This document shows, in pieces, positions 1 to 11,045 of a stretch of 64,000 nt of DNA; position 1 is the stretch's first letter, and each line of letters begins with the position of its first letter. The stretch is from NCBI GenBank assembly GCA_001314715.1, contig LJSV01000003.1, positions 186,001-250,000 on the forward strand, read 5' to 3'. Below the pieces are notes generated by a model, which was not told the DNA's origin, made no database searches, and saw nothing but the letters and a program-made list of their open reading frames with translations. The translations under genes and the position numbers were made by a program. This stretch comes from Rhodobacteraceae bacterium HLUCCA12 (GTDB taxonomy: Bacteria; Pseudomonadota; Alphaproteobacteria; Rhodobacterales; Rhodobacteraceae).

Positions 1-406
1 TGAACAGGCCGTGCCAGGCCAGTTCCGTGACCACGCGCACATCCAGCCGGTGCGCCGGATCGGCCCCGCCGTAAAGATCCTGCACGAAATAGTCGCGCCC
101 CTTCATATGCGCCAGCATGTCGTCATGCAGGCGGTCAAAGGCGTCGGGCGCCATGGCGGCGTTGTTGTCCCACCAGATGTGGTCTTCGACCGAAGGGGTG
201 CGCACGACGAACTTGTCCTTGGGCGAGCGGCCGGTGAACTTGCCGGTCTTGACCAGAAGCGCGCCACCCTGCCCCAGCGTGCCCTCGCCGCGTTGCAAGG
301 CGGCCTGCACCAGCGCCGGCTCGATCAGGTTATAGGCCACCGCGCCAAGCCCGGTGATGCCCTGATCCTCCAGCCGCTGTTTGGGGTTCACGCGTCCTGC
401 CATCAT
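1..406 (-). CDS. pckA: Phosphoenolpyruvate carboxykinase (ATP), N-terminal part, truncated by window edge
   Basis: Reverse-strand reading from ATG at 406/403: [33 protein letters not shown]...[32 protein letters not shown], characteristic PEPCK N-terminus; RBS-like GAGGAG upstream. Confidence 0.93.
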   Translation of the reverse strand, partial: MMAGRVNPKQRLEDQGITGLGAVAYNLIEPALVQAALQRGEGTLGQGGALLVKTGKFTGRSPKDKFVVRTPSVEDHIWWDNNAAMAPDAFDRLHDDMLAHMKGRDYFVQDLYGGADPAHRLDVRVVTELAWHGLF

Positions 407-732
407 ATGCTCGCTCCTCGTGTCGTGCCAGACATGGCCAAATGGCCAAGACTTCCCGCCTCCCGGAAGTTGCGCGGTGCCCGGACGGACCCCGTCAAGG
501 GCGCTATATCATGCCCGTGGCAGAAGGGAACAGGACACATCTGCCAGTTAGCGCAACCAGACAATTGTTACCGCAAACTGCGCGGCGCGCCGCAGAATTT
601 GGGCAGCAGCAAGGAAATCCGATACCTTTTCATGGCTATTCTGTGCCCGATTCGTACTATTCGGTTGATTCCTGCTCACAAAAAAAAGAGTATGTCGAAA
701 AAATACAATCAGAGCAGTAAGAGGACAGGCCC

Positions 733-1434
733 ATGTCGAAGATTGCCCTTGTCGACGATGACAGAAACATCCTGACTTCGGTCTCGATCTCGCTGGAAGC
801 CGAAGGGTTTGAGGTCGAAACCTATAACGACGGCCAGTCGGCGCTGGATGCGTTCAACCGCAAATTGCCCGATATGGCCGTGCTGGACATCAAGATGCCC
901 CGCATGGACGGCATGGAACTGCTGCAACGTCTGCGGCAGAAAACCCAGATGCCGGTGATCTTCCTGACCTCCAAGGATGACGAGATCGACGAGGTTCTGG
1001 GCCTGCGCATGGGGGCGGACGACTATGTCAAGAAGCCGTTCTCGCAGCGCCTCTTGATCGAACGCATCCGCTCGCTTCTGCGCCGCCAGCAAGCGGTCGA
1101 GAACAACGAAGTCGGCACCACCGAAGATACCAAGGTCATGGTGCGCGGCAGCCTGACGATGGACCCGTTGCGCCATTCGGTCACCTGGAAAGGGCAGGAC
1201 GTGACCCTGACCGTGACCGAATTCCTGTTGCTTCAGGCCCTGGCCCAGCGCCCCGGTTTCGTGAAAAGCCGCGATCAGCTGATGGACGTGGCCTATGACG
1301 ACCAGGTCTATGTCGATGACCGCACGATCGACAGCCACATCAAGCGCCTGCGCAAGAAGATGCGCTCGGTCGACCCGGAATTCTCGTCGATCGAGACGCT
1401 TTACGGCATCGGCTACAAGTACAACGAAGCCTGA
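733..1434 (+). CDS. chvI: Two-component response regulator ChvI (OmpR/PhoB family)
   Basis: Receiver domain (VDDDRN...[14 protein letters not shown]...[25 protein letters not shown]) plus winged-helix C-terminus; adjacent to ChvG and hprK. Confidence 0.93.
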   Translation: MSKIALVDDDRNILTSVSISLEAEGFEVETYNDGQSALDAFNRKLPDMAVLDIKMPRMDGMELLQRLRQKTQMPVIFLTSKDDEIDEVLGLRMGADDYVKKPFSQRLLIERIRSLLRRQQAVENNEVGTTEDTKVMVRGSLTMDPLRHSVTWKGQDVTLTVTEFLLLQALAQRPGFVKSRDQLMDVAYDDQVYVDDRTIDSHIKRLRKKMRSVDPEFSSIETLYGIGYKYNEA

Positions 1435-1465
1435 GCGCGGCGACGGATCGGAACCCGCAACCCAC

Positions 1466-3172
1466 ATGGCCGCAGAAACACAGGTGATCAGAGCTACCGG
1501 CGGATCGGGCAACGAGGTCGTTCTGGGCGAGGACTGGGTACGCCCCCAAAGCGCCGTTGACAGCGAGGTGCGCATTCGCCGCGCCCGCCGAGGCATCCTG
1601 TCGATCTTTCGCTCGCCGCTGGCGCGCAAGATCATCCTGTTCAACATGCTGGCACTGGTCCTGCTGGTCGCGGGCGTGCTGTTCACCAATCCGTTTCGCG
1701 ACACGCTGGCACGTCAGCACGAAACTGCGCTGATCGCCCAGGCGCAGGGTCTGGCCGACCTCATGGCAGTCCTGCCCGAGATCGGCGGCACCGAAGGCTA
1801 CGACGATCCGCAGGCGCTTGACCAGCGTACCGATGCCCTGTCGCGGCTCTCGCTGGGTCCGCATACCGAGATCCTGTTGTTGTCGGCCGATGGCACGGTC
1901 GAGACCGCGCAAAGCGGCGATCAGGCGCCGGCCCCGTCCGCGGATGACGACGACCGTCGCACGCTGATTTCCGACACGCTGGACTCGATCTGGGGTCTGC
2001 TGGCCGGCCTCAGCCTGTCCGACGGCACGCAACCCGAGGACGCCGAAACGCTGGTGGCGGGGCTGCACGAACAGGCCATGACCGGCACCAGCGCCAGCCG
2101 GGTCGAGCGGCTGGAGGGGCGCTTTCGCATGATCGTCGCGGCCCCCGTCCTGGTCGATGGAACCGCGGTCGGATCGGTCGTCATGCAACAGATCCCGGTC
2201 GAGATCGACCGCATGCTGCGCGCCGAGCGCGAGCAGGTCTTGCAGATGTTCCTGGTCGCGCTTCTGGTCTCGGTGGGCCTGAGCCTGGTTCTGGCCTCGA
2301 CCATCGCCAACCCGCTGGCCGATCTGGCCACCGCGGCCGAACTGGGCCGCGACCGCAATGCACGACGGATGTCGCCCGGACGCGTGCGCATCCCCGACCT
2401 GACCGGCCGCCCGGACGAGATCGGGCGGCTGTCGGCGGCGATGCGGGGTATGGTCTCGGCGCTGTATGACCGGATCGACGCGAACGAACAATTCGCCGCC
2501 GATGTCGCGCATGAGATCAAGAACCCGCTGGCCAGCCTGCGCTCGGCTGTCGGCACGCTGCGCGTGGCCAAGCGCGACGACCAGATCGCGCGGCTTCTGG
2601 ATGTGGTGGAACATGACGTTCGCCGCCTGGACCGGCTGATTTCCGACACGTCGAACGCCTCGCGCCTGGACAGCGAACTGGTCAAGGAAGAGGAAGAGAC
2701 CTTCAACCTGTGCAAGACGCTAGACAATCTCAGCCAGCATCTGGCGCAGGAGGCGCAGGCGAAAGGCGTCGAATTCATTTCCGAACTGCCGCGCGAGGCC
2801 ATCATGATCCAGGGGCTTGAGGCCCGGCTGGCGCAGGTCTTCGTCAACCTGATCTCCAACGCCATCTCGTTCTGCCAGGCGGGCGATGCGGTCCGGATCT
2901 GGGCGCGCAAGCGCGAGAACCGGGTTCTCGTCGTGGTCGAGGACACCGGCCCCGGCATCCCCGAACAGGCGCTGTCCAAGGTGTTCAAGCGGTTCTATTC
3001 GGAACGGCCGCAGGACCAGTTCGGCAACCATTCGGGGCTGGGGCTGGCGATCTCTAAGCAGATCATCGAGGCCCATGGCGGCGTCATCTGGGCCGAGAAT
3101 ATCCGGCCTACCCATGCCGACCCGAATTCGCCGCCGCTGGGCGCGCGCTTCGTTGTCGGCCTGCCGCTTTGA
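1466..3172 (+). CDS. chvG: Sensor histidine kinase ChvG
   Basis: TM segments, HAMP, DVAHEIKNPLASLRSAVGTL H-box, N/G boxes; ATG at 1466 in frame of ORF 1295..3172. Confidence 0.92.
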   Translation: MAAETQVIRATGGSGNEVVLGEDWVRPQSAVDSEVRIRRARRGILSIFRSPLARKIILFNMLALVLLVAGVLFTNPFRDTLARQHETALIAQAQGLADLMAVLPEIGGTEGYDDPQALDQRTDALSRLSLGPHTEILLLSADGTVETAQSGDQAPAPSADDDDRRTLISDTLDSIWGLLAGLSLSDGTQPEDAETLVAGLHEQAMTGTSASRVERLEGRFRMIVAAPVLVDGTAVGSVVMQQIPVEIDRMLRAEREQVLQMFLVALLVSVGLSLVLASTIANPLADLATAAELGRDRNARRMSPGRVRIPDLTGRPDEIGRLSAAMRGMVSALYDRIDANEQFAADVAHEIKNPLASLRSAVGTLRVAKRDDQIARLLDVVEHDVRRLDRLISDTSNASRLDSELVKEEEETFNLCKTLDNLSQHLAQEAQAKGVEFISELPREAIMIQGLEARLAQVFVNLISNAISFCQAGDAVRIWARKRENRVLVVVEDTGPGIPEQALSKVFKRFYSERPQDQFGNHSGLGLAISKQIIEAHGGVIWAENIRPTHADPNSPPLGARFVVGLPL

Positions 3173-3606
3173 GCACGCGCGCGCATCCGCCGAACCTTCA
3201 CGCCAGCACCGTGGCCTTCGGGCCGCAGGCCGGCATCCTCATCACCGGGCCGTCGGGTTCGGGCAAGACCGCGCTGGCGCTGGCGCTCATTGCGCAAGGG
3301 GCGCAACTGGTGGCCGACGACCAGACGCTGGTCTGCCGTGTCGATGATGCGCTTTACGCCCGCGCACCCCGCGCGATCGCCGGTCTGATGGAAGTGCGCG
3401 GCATGGGATTGGCTCGCCTGAACACGCGACGCCTGGCACGCCTGCGGCTGGTCATCGACCTTGGCGAGGGTCCGCCGCAACGGCTGCCGCCGGCGCAGTC
3501 GCGAACCATCGCGGGCGTCGCGCTTGCGTTGCTGCACCGCCCGTCGCCGCGCCTTTTACCGCTCGCGATCCGGCACTATATGATGGCACTCGAACGCGAT
3601 GGATAG
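3169..3606 (+). CDS. hprK: HPr kinase/phosphorylase, short alphaproteobacterial type
   Basis: Walker [23 protein letters not shown]; overlaps chvG stop; conserved neighbourhood. Confidence 0.9.
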   Translation: MSTRAHPPNLHASTVAFGPQAGILITGPSGSGKTALALALIAQGAQLVADDQTLVCRVDDALYARAPRAIAGLMEVRGMGLARLNTRRLARLRLVIDLGEGPPQRLPPAQSRTIAGVALALLHRPSPRLLPLAIRHYMMALERDG

Positions 3607-4531
3607 AACAGGCAAACAGATGGCGGCGCCGATCGCACACCGCGCACATGTGGTCATGGTCTCGGGCCCTTCGGGGGCCGGTCGGTCATCGGCCATCAAC
3701 GCGCTTGAGGATCTGGGCTTCGAGGCCATCGACAACCTGCCGCTGTCGCTGATCCCGCGCCTGCTGGACGGCCCGCCCCTGCCCCGCCCCGTCGCGCTTG
3801 GCGTCGATGTGCGCAACCGCGACTTTTCATCCGACGGCATGATCGAGGTGCTCGACAGCCTGCACCGCGAGGCCCGGCTTTCGGCCGAGCTGCTGTTTCT
3901 GGATTGCGAAACGGACACGCTGGTGCGCCGCTATTCCGAAACCCGCCGCCGCCACCCGCTCAGCCCCGATGACACGCCGCTGACCGGCATCCTGCGCGAG
4001 CAGGAGCTGCTGGCCCCGATCCGCGAACGCGCCGATGTGCTGATCGACACATCGGACCTGACCCCGCACGAGCTGCGCGCCGAGGTGGCGCGCTGGTTCG
4101 CCCCGCAGACCGGTGTGCCGATGGCGCTTTCGGTGCAATCGTTTTCCTACAAGCGGGGGTTGCCGCGCGGGGTCGATATGGTTTTTGACTGCCGGTTTCT
4201 GGCCAACCCGCACTGGGATCCCGACCTGCGCCCCCATGACGGACGCCACCCCGATGTCGTTGCCCATATCGAGGCCGATCCCCGCTTCGCGCCGTTCTTC
4301 GACCGGGTACATGATCTTGTCGCCTCGCTGCTGGAACCCTTCGTCGAAGAGGGCAAGGCCAGCCTGACCATCGCCTTCGGCTGCACCGGCGGCAAGCATC
4401 GCTCGGTGGCGGTGGCCGAGAAAATGGCAAAGGCGCTTGCGGATCACGGCTGGCGGGTGTCAAAGAGGCACAGAGAAATAGAGCGGCAGTCGAAAGACGG
4501 ACCAAGCGGTGAAGCAAGGGTAAAGGCGTGA
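3599..4531 (+). CDS. rapZ: RNase adapter protein RapZ (YvcJ family)
   Basis: [36 protein letters not shown] ... [26 protein letters not shown] ... [17 protein letters not shown]. Confidence 0.95.
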   Translation: MDRTGKQMAAPIAHRAHVVMVSGPSGAGRSSAINALEDLGFEAIDNLPLSLIPRLLDGPPLPRPVALGVDVRNRDFSSDGMIEVLDSLHREARLSAELLFLDCETDTLVRRYSETRRRHPLSPDDTPLTGILREQELLAPIRERADVLIDTSDLTPHELRAEVARWFAPQTGVPMALSVQSFSYKRGLPRGVDMVFDCRFLANPHWDPDLRPHDGRHPDVVAHIEADPRFAPFFDRVHDLVASLLEPFVEEGKASLTIAFGCTGGKHRSVAVAEKMAKALADHGWRVSKRHREIERQSKDGPSGEARVKA

Positions 4532-4929
4532 TCGGAATTGTGATCGTCGCGCATGGAGGGCTGGCGCGGGAATATCTTGCGGCAGTCGAACATGTGGTCG
4601 GCAAACAGGAAGGCATTCGCGCCATTTCCATCGAATACGACCACGACCGCGCCGCCAAGCAGGACGAGATCTGTCGCGCCGCCAACGCCGTGGACAGCGG
4701 CGGCGGGGTGCTGGTCGTCACCGACATGTTCGGCGGCTCGCCCTCGAACCTGTCACTGCCCGCTTGCCTGTCGCCGAACCGGCGCATCCTTTACGGCGCC
4801 AACCTGCCGATGCTCATCAAGCTTGCGAAATCACGTCATTTCAGCGTGGCCGAGGCCACGGCCCTCGCGCTCGAAGCCGGGCGCAAATACATCAACAGCA
4901 TTGAAGTCACCGGGAGGCAGGGAATTTGA
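4528..4929 (+). CDS. PTS sugar transporter subunit IIA, mannose family (EIIA-Man)
   Basis: [25 protein letters not shown]...[21 protein letters not shown]-Man family motifs; ATGA-type coupling with rapZ. Confidence 0.92.
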   Translation: MIGIVIVAHGGLAREYLAAVEHVVGKQEGIRAISIEYDHDRAAKQDEICRAANAVDSGGGVLVVTDMFGGSPSNLSLPACLSPNRRILYGANLPMLIKLAKSRHFSVAEATALALEAGRKYINSIEVTGRQGI

Positions 4930-5198
4930 GTGCCGAACGCATTTTGCAGATCGTCAACGAAAAGGGCCTTCACGCCCGCGCCTCGGCCAAGTTCGTCGAG
5001 GTTGTCGAGCGTTTCGACGCCAGCGCCGAAGTGGAAAAGGACGGGATGAGCGTGTCGGGCGATTCCATCATGGGCCTTTTGATGCTTGCCGCCTCGCGCG
5101 GATCCGAAATCGTGGTCCGCACGTCCGGCACCGAGGCTGATCCCCTGATGGATGAGCTGGAACGCCTTGTCGCCAGTCGTTTCGGCGAGACCTTCTGA
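4926..5198 (+). CDS. ptsH: Phosphocarrier protein HPr
   Basis: VNEKGLHARASAKFVEVVERF with active-site His; SGDSIMGLLMLAASRGSEI. Confidence 0.95.
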   Translation: MSAERILQIVNEKGLHARASAKFVEVVERFDASAEVEKDGMSVSGDSIMGLLMLAASRGSEIVVRTSGTEADPLMDELERLVASRFGETF

Positions 5199-5741
5199 TC
5201 AGGAACCGGGGCGCGCGTCCGTCTCAAGTGGCGGAAATGTCCCCAACGCGGGGGTGCGAAACCCCATGGCCGCCCAGGCAGTCAGCAAGCGCGCCATAAA
5301 ACGCACCGTATGGCGGCGGGGGTTGGGCACATCCGGCGACAGCCGCGCGGGCGCGGGGTGATCCATGACCATTGTTCGCATCTCAAGCGCCGGCAGCGTC
5401 GTGGGTGGCCAGAGCTTGCCATAAACGCTCAGCCAATGCCCCTGCGTGATCTCCAGAAACATAGGCGTATTGCAGCAGGTCGCGACCACCCGACGGGTGC
5501 CGGATTTCGCGCTCAGGCGCAACTCGGCCAGCTTGCCCGATCCGATCCGCACCCGATCCTTGCGATAGAGCACGTAGCGGGTGGTATCGTTCTTTTCCTG
5601 AAGGTCGACGCCCAGTCGGTCATGCAACAGCTTCGCGGCCTTGCGGCAGGACTGGCAGGCACATTCGGCCGACAGGATCGGCGGCCCCTTGAGCGTCAGG
5701 GAAACCTGACCACAGGCGCACGTCAGCGTCGTGTCATCCAT
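5199..5741 (-). CDS. DUF6151/GFA-like zinc-binding protein
   Basis: MDDTTLTCACGQVSLTLKG...ECACQSCRKAAK...VATCCNTPMF: paired CxC/CxxC motifs of GFA-like fold. Confidence 0.7.
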   Translation of the reverse strand: MDDTTLTCACGQVSLTLKGPPILSAECACQSCRKAAKLLHDRLGVDLQEKNDTTRYVLYRKDRVRIGSGKLAELRLSAKSGTRRVVATCCNTPMFLEITQGHWLSVYGKLWPPTTLPALEMRTMVMDHPAPARLSPDVPNPRRHTVRFMARLLTAWAAMGFRTPALGTFPPLETDARPGS

Positions 5742-5749
5742 GCGTCCCC

Positions 5750-6625
5750 CTACCGGGTCGGCACCGGTACCTCACCGCGGTAATCGTAGAATCCGCGCTG
5801 GGTCTTGCGGCCCAGCCAGCCGGCCTCGACATATTTGGTCAGCAGCGGACAGGGGCGATATTTGGTATCGGCCAGCCCGTCATGCAGCACGTTCATGATC
5901 GCAAGGCAGGTATCCAGCCCGATGAAATCGGCCAGTTCCAGCGGGCCCATGGGGTGATTGGCGCCCAGCTTCAGCGACTCGTCGATCGACCTCACGTTGC
6001 CGACCCCTTCGTAAAGCGTATAGACCGCCTCGTTGATCATCGGCATCAGAATGCGGTTGACGATGAAGGCGGGAAAATCCTCGGCGCTGGCCGCGGTCTT
6101 GCCCAGTTTCTCGACCACCGCCAGCAAGGTCTTGTAAGTCTCTGCGTCGGTGGCAATGCCGCGGATCAGTTCGACCAGTTGCATCACCGGAACCGGGTTC
6201 ATGAAATGGAATCCCATGAACTTTTCGGGCCGGTCGGTGCGGCTTGCCAACCGGGTGATCGAGATCGACGAGGTGTTCGAGGTCAGGATCGTGTGCGGCG
6301 TCAGATGCGGTTGCAGGTCTTCGAAGATGGCTTGCTTGATTGTCTCGCGCTCGGTCGCGGCCTCGATGATCAGGTCGGATGCCCCCAGATCGGGCAGGTT
6401 CGTGGTGATCTTGATTCGCGCCATCGCTGCGGCTTTTTCGTCGGCGGGAATCTTGCTGCGCGACACCTGGCGCTCCAGGTTCTTGTCGATCAGCGCGATG
6501 GCCTTGTCCAACGCCTCTTGCGAGATGTCGTTGAGCAGAACCTCGAACCCGGCAAGGGCGAACACATGGGCGATGCCGTTGCCCATTTGCCCCGCACCAA
6601 CGATTCCGACGGTCCTGATATCCAT
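5750..6625 (-). CDS. 3-hydroxybutyryl-CoA dehydrogenase
   Basis: MDIRTVGIVGAGQMGNGIAHVFALAGF ... SNTSSISITRLASRTDRPEKFMGFHFMNPVPVMQLVE ... GFYDY. Start at 6625 preferred over the longer ORF. Confidence 0.93.
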   Translation of the reverse strand: MDIRTVGIVGAGQMGNGIAHVFALAGFEVLLNDISQEALDKAIALIDKNLERQVSRSKIPADEKAAAMARIKITTNLPDLGASDLIIEAATERETIKQAIFEDLQPHLTPHTILTSNTSSISITRLASRTDRPEKFMGFHFMNPVPVMQLVELIRGIATDAETYKTLLAVVEKLGKTAASAEDFPAFIVNRILMPMINEAVYTLYEGVGNVRSIDESLKLGANHPMGPLELADFIGLDTCLAIMNVLHDGLADTKYRPCPLLTKYVEAGWLGRKTQRGFYDYRGEVPVPTR

Positions 6626-6775
6626 GTCTTTCCCCGCAAACAATTCTGGCGTGACCTTATGCCTCGTCGCGCGACGGGTGCAAGCCTTTAGCACCCCGTC
6701 GCCCGTGATCCGGTAAGGGCTTGGTAATGCCTTGGCCGGATACTGGATGACGGGTGTAGGAAGTGAAGTGGTGTC

Positions 6776-7441
6776 ATGCAACAGATTCAACCGGATTCAC
6801 CGGGCAGATTGCCCGTATCCGCTGCCGTGCCGGCCGGTGCCGCGCGGCATGACGGGCTGATACTCATCGGCATGGGGGGCGAGACGATCCTGCATGCGCG
6901 GCTGCTGGCGCCGGTGGTGCACAGGCTGTTGTCGCCAGGCGCCTTGATCGAGGGGATCGACCGGCGCCTGAACGATCCGTGGCTGCACGCGGCTGCGCGA
7001 AGGGCACGCGCGGCAATCATGCTGCTGCCGCCGCTGGGCAACCAGTGCAACCCGCTCTACAGCGTGCACCCACGGCGCAACGACCGGTTTCTTGCCGCGC
7101 GCGCGCCCCTCAGGGCCCTGTTTCCCGAGGTCGATTTCACCGAGTTCGATTTCACCGGCCACATGCTGGGCGCATTGGCGGCCACCTGCCCCGAACGGTT
7201 CGCGCACGCGCGACAGGCTCTGCAACAGGCCTGGCTTGAAAAACTGGCGGCCCTGATGGCGCATATGCCGGATCGCGGCGTGCTGTTGCACCATCACGGG
7301 CCGGCCTGGCTGCCATTGCCGCCGATCGCCGGTGCGGCGGGCACCTGGCCGGTTCTGCACGTCGATTGCGCCGACGCCGACGATGCCACGCGCCGGATTC
7401 GCGCCGCGCTCGGCCCGGCCTTGCGCGGTCTTCTGGCCTGA
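6776..7441 (+). CDS. Hypothetical protein (DUF6473-like guess)
   Basis: 221-aa ORF, divergent from hbd and followed by a terminator hairpin; family not certain. Confidence 0.6.
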   Translation: MQQIQPDSPGRLPVSAAVPAGAARHDGLILIGMGGETILHARLLAPVVHRLLSPGALIEGIDRRLNDPWLHAAARRARAAIMLLPPLGNQCNPLYSVHPRRNDRFLAARAPLRALFPEVDFTEFDFTGHMLGALAATCPERFAHARQALQQAWLEKLAALMAHMPDRGVLLHHHGPAWLPLPPIAGAAGTWPVLHVDCADADDATRRIRAALGPALRGLLA

Positions 7442-7449
7442 AACGCAAA

Positions 7450-7472
7450 CGGCCCGCCGGGTGGGCGGGCCG
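7450..7472. terminator. Bidirectional terminator-like hairpin
   Basis: CGGCCCGCC-GGGTG-GGCGGGCCG between convergent genes 6776..7441(+) and etfA(-). Confidence 0.65.
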
Positions 7473-7493
7473 CGTTGAGGCGCTGTGGTCGCC

Positions 7494-8420
7494 TTACAGC
7501 TTTTCGGTCAGTTCCGGCACGATCTGGAACAGGTCGCCCACCAGCCCGTAATCGGCCACCTGGAAGATCGGGGCTTCCTCGTCCTTGTTGATGGCGACGA
7601 TGACCTTGGAATCCTTCATCCCCGCCAGGTGCTGGATCGCCCCCGAAATGCCGACCGCGACATAGAGATCGGGCGCGACAACCTTGCCCGTCTGCCCGAC
7701 CTGCCAGTCGTTGGGCGCATAGCCCGAATCGACGGCCGCGCGGCTGGCGCCGACCGCGGCGCCCAGCTTGTCGGCCAGCCCTTCGATCAGGGCGAAATTC
7801 TCTTCCGAGCCGACGCCGCGCCCGCCCGAGACCACGATCTTGGCCGAGGTCAGTTCGGGGCGGTCGGATTCGGCCACCTTGTCCTCGACCCATTCGGTCA
7901 GGCCGGGGTTGGCGGGCACATCGATGGTTTCGACCGACGCCGAACCCCCATCGCCCGCCGCGTCGAAGGTCGAGGTCCGCACGGTCACGACCTTGACCTT
8001 GTCCGACGACTTGACGGTCTGGATGGCGTTGCCGGCATAGATCGGGCGCTCGAACGTATCGGCATCGACCACGCCGGACACGTCCGAAATCACCATCACG
8101 TCCAGCAGCGCCGCAACGCGGGGCAGGATGTTCTTGGCATCCGTCGTGGCGGGCGCAAAGATGTGGCTATAGCCGTCGGCCAGGCCGGCGATCAGCGCGG
8201 CGGTCGGTTCGGCCAGGCGGTGGCCCAGGCTGGCATCCTCGGCAACCAGCACCTTGGCCACGCCGTCGATCTTGGCGGCCTCGGCGCCCGCATCGGCGGC
8301 GCGCGCACCGGCACACAACACCGTCACATCGCCCACGGTCCTGGCGGCGGTCACGGACTTGGCGGTGGCATCACGGTTCAACGCGCCATCGGTCACTTCG
8401 GCAAGAAGAAGAACAGCCAT
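7494..8420 (-). CDS. etfA: Electron transfer flavoprotein alpha subunit
   Basis: [91 protein letters not shown] signature. Confidence 0.97.
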   Translation of the reverse strand: MAVLLLAEVTDGALNRDATAKSVTAARTVGDVTVLCAGARAADAGAEAAKIDGVAKVLVAEDASLGHRLAEPTAALIAGLADGYSHIFAPATTDAKNILPRVAALLDVMVISDVSGVVDADTFERPIYAGNAIQTVKSSDKVKVVTVRTSTFDAAGDGGSASVETIDVPANPGLTEWVEDKVAESDRPELTSAKIVVSGGRGVGSEENFALIEGLADKLGAAVGASRAAVDSGYAPNDWQVGQTGKVVAPDLYVAVGISGAIQHLAGMKDSKVIVAINKDEEAPIFQVADYGLVGDLFQIVPELTEKL

Positions 8421-8421
8421 C

Positions 8422-9183
8422 TTACAGCACCCCCGCTTCGTCTTTCAGTTTGGTGATCAGCTCATCCACGGACCCGACCTTGACACCCGCCTTGCGCGCC
8501 TCGGGCTCGGCGGTCTTGACGATCGTCAGGCGCGGCGCGGCATCGACGCCGTAGTCGGCGGCGGTCTTTTCATCCAGCGGCTTTTTCTTGGCCTTCATGA
8601 TGTTGGGCAAGCTGGCATAGCGCGGCTCGTTCAGGCGCAGATCGACGGTGATGATGCACGGCAGCTTGGCCTTGATCGTCTGCAAGCCGCCGTCCACTTC
8701 GCGCGTGACGATGGCATGGCCATCCTCGACATTGACCTCCGAGGCAAAGGCTGCCTGGCTCCAGCCCAGAAGCGCCGACAGCATCTGGCCGGTCGCGTTC
8801 ATGTCGTTGTCGATCGCCTGCTTGCCGGCCAGGACGATCTCGGGCTTTTCCTCGTCGATCACGGCTTTCAGAAGCTTGGCAACGGCCAGCGGCTCGATAT
8901 CGTTGTGTACGTCGTCGGCGGCCACGATCAGGATCGCCCGGTCGGCACCCATCGCCAGCGCGGTGCGCAGCGTTTCCTGCGCCTGCTTCACGCCGATCGA
9001 CACCGCGACCACTTCCTCTGCGACACCCTTTTCCTTCAGACGGATCGCCTCTTCGACGGCAATCTCGTCAAAGGGGTTCATCGACATCTTCACATTCGCC
9101 AGATCGACACCGCTGCCATCCGATTTCACACGGACCTTGACGTTATAGTCGATCACCCGCTTCACCGGGACCAATACCTTCAT
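8422..9183 (-). CDS. etfB: Electron transfer flavoprotein beta subunit
   Basis: [27 protein letters not shown]...[21 protein letters not shown]; adjacent to etfA. Confidence 0.97.
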   Translation of the reverse strand: MKVLVPVKRVIDYNVKVRVKSDGSGVDLANVKMSMNPFDEIAVEEAIRLKEKGVAEEVVAVSIGVKQAQETLRTALAMGADRAILIVAADDVHNDIEPLAVAKLLKAVIDEEKPEIVLAGKQAIDNDMNATGQMLSALLGWSQAAFASEVNVEDGHAIVTREVDGGLQTIKAKLPCIITVDLRLNEPRYASLPNIMKAKKKPLDEKTAADYGVDAAPRLTIVKTAEPEARKAGVKVGSVDELITKLKDEAGVL

Positions 9184-9342
9184 GCGCGTCCACTCCCTCG
9201 TTCAAGGCGCGCTGCAAACGCAGCATGCCAGATGGATTCATGCCCTCGCTTCCTAACCACTCTGAACCGGGGACAACAGAGAAAAATCGACACAAACGAC
9301 CCTCCGAACGCCGCGTTTTGCCGCGGCGCGGAAATGTTAGCG

Positions 9343-9915
9343 TCAGCGGTTCGCGCCCGGCACCCACAGGATGTCGGCCGCGCCGTTTTCATTCGCGACG
9401 CGCCCGGCCACGAAGAACCAGTCCGACAGGCGGTTCAGATAGCGCAGCGCGGCATCGTTCACGGTTTCATGGCGCGCCAGATCCACCGCCAGCCGCTCGG
9501 CCCGGCGCGACACGGTGCGGCACAGGTGCAGATGCGCGGCCAGCGCCGAGCCACCCGGCAGGATGAAGCTGCGCAGCGGCGCCAGATCGGCATTCATGGC
9601 GTCGATCTCGGCCTCAAGCCGGTCCACCTGCGCATCGCTCATGCGCAATGGGGTATAGGCGGCCTCGCGGTCGCGCTCCATGTCCGGGCGGCACAGGTCG
9701 GCGCCCAGATCGAACAGGTCGTTCTGGATGCGCGCCAGCGCCTCGGCCATGTCGCCTTCGGCATGGAGCCGGGCCAGCCCGACCGTGGCGTTGGTTTCAT
9801 CGACGGTGCCATAGGCCTCGACCCTGGGGCTGTCCTTGGGTACGCGCGCGCCGTCGCCCAGCGCGGTTTCGCCCTTGTCACCGGTTCTGGTGTAGATCTT
9901 GTTCAGAACGACCAT
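9343..9915 (-). CDS. Cob(I)alamin adenosyltransferase, PduO type
   Basis: MVVLNKIYTRTGDKGETALGDGARVPKDSPRVEAYGTVDETNA...LNRLSDWFFVAGR. Confidence 0.93.
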   Translation of the reverse strand: MVVLNKIYTRTGDKGETALGDGARVPKDSPRVEAYGTVDETNATVGLARLHAEGDMAEALARIQNDLFDLGADLCRPDMERDREAAYTPLRMSDAQVDRLEAEIDAMNADLAPLRSFILPGGSALAAHLHLCRTVSRRAERLAVDLARHETVNDAALRYLNRLSDWFFVAGRVANENGAADILWVPGANR

Positions 9916-9918
9916 GGC

Positions 9919-10125
9919 TTACCCCTGTGTCTTGAACCAGGCAAAGGCCACGATCAGGATCACGGCCACGAATTGCGCCGCCAGCCGGTAACGCATCAGC
10001 TTGTTGGCATTCTTGCGATTGAACTCGCCGCCCTTGGCGAAACTGCCGACACCGACGATCAGGATCGCCAGCACCACCAGCGAGGCAATCGCGGCCACGA
10101 TGAACAGCGGATCGTTGAGAAGCAT
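9919..10125 (-). CDS. Twin transmembrane (HIG1-like) small membrane protein
   Basis: 67-aa protein with two hydrophobic segments (LFIVAAIASLVVLAILIVGVGSF, LAAQFVAVILIVAFAWF) separated by RKNANKLMRYR. Confidence 0.75.
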   Translation of the reverse strand: MLLNDPLFIVAAIASLVVLAILIVGVGSFAKGGEFNRKNANKLMRYRLAAQFVAVILIVAFAWFKTQG

Positions 10126-10191
10126 GGGCGCCTCCTTTTGCTGCGCTCAGATGTAGCGGCTTTGCCCGGCAATGCCAGCCCCTAGCACGGA

Positions 10192-11031
10192 TCAGCCCTT
10201 GTTCACCAGCCAGTCCATTGCCCGCAGCGGCAGCAATCGGCCCAGAATCGCCATTGCGCGGGTCGGGGTCGTGACATGGTATCGCGGCCTGGGGCGCGGG
10301 CTTTCCAGCGCGTGCACAAGCCGCGCACTGACCGCCGATGGCGGCAGTTCGAACCGGTCGGGGCCTTTCGCGGTATAGAGCCGCTTGAGAAGGGTATTGC
10401 GATAGAGCCCGGCGCGCGGGCTGTTTTCCCAGTCGATCCAGCGTTCGAAATGGGGAATGGAATTGACGCGGATACGGCTGGTGATGGGGCCGGGTTCGAT
10501 CAGGATCACATGGATCGGCGTGTCGCGCATCTCCAGCCGCAAGACATGGGTCAGCCCCTCCAGCGCGTATTTGGTTGCCACATAGGCGCCGCGCCATTTC
10601 AACGGGGTGAACCCCAGAACCGAGGAACAATTGACGATCCGGCCATGCCCCTGCGCGCGCATGACCGGCAGAACCCGGCGGGTCAGGTCATGCCAGCCAA
10701 ACAGATTGGCCTCGAAAATGGCGCGCAGGGCCTCGGTCGGCAGATCCTCGACCGCGCCCGGCGTCGCATGGGCACCGTTGTTGAACACCGCGTCCAGCCG
10801 CCCGCCGGTGGCCGCCAGAAGCTGGGCCAGCGCCGTTTCGATGCTGTGCGGATCGGTGTAATCCAGTTGCGGGCTGTCAAACCCCTCGGCCACCCGGCGC
10901 GCGCAATCCTCGGGCTTGCGGCAGGCGGCGAACACCCGCCAGCCGCGACGCGCCAGCGTGCGCGCACCGTCCAGCCCGATCCCCGAGGAACATCCGGTGA
11001 TCAGCACCACGGGTCGATCGTCAGGCATCAA
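10192..11031 (-). CDS. Short-chain dehydrogenase/reductase
   Basis: VLITGCSSGIGLDGARTLARRGWRVFAACR ... NCSSVLGF...YVATKYALEGL. Confidence 0.9.
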   Translation of the reverse strand: MMPDDRPVVLITGCSSGIGLDGARTLARRGWRVFAACRKPEDCARRVAEGFDSPQLDYTDPHSIETALAQLLAATGGRLDAVFNNGAHATPGAVEDLPTEALRAIFEANLFGWHDLTRRVLPVMRAQGHGRIVNCSSVLGFTPLKWRGAYVATKYALEGLTHVLRLEMRDTPIHVILIEPGPITSRIRVNSIPHFERWIDWENSPRAGLYRNTLLKRLYTAKGPDRFELPPSAVSARLVHALESPRPRPRYHVTTPTRAMAILGRLLPLRAMDWLVNKG

Positions 11032-11045
11032 GGCGTGTTCCTGAT

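Noticed and set aside
582-593. GCGGCGCGCCGC palindrome in the pckA/chvI intergenic region
   Set aside because: A 12-bp self-complementary GC string is expected by chance at this base composition; not supported as an operator.
1340-2614. 424-aa minus-strand ORF opposite chvG
   Set aside because: Antisense artefact over a clear histidine kinase.
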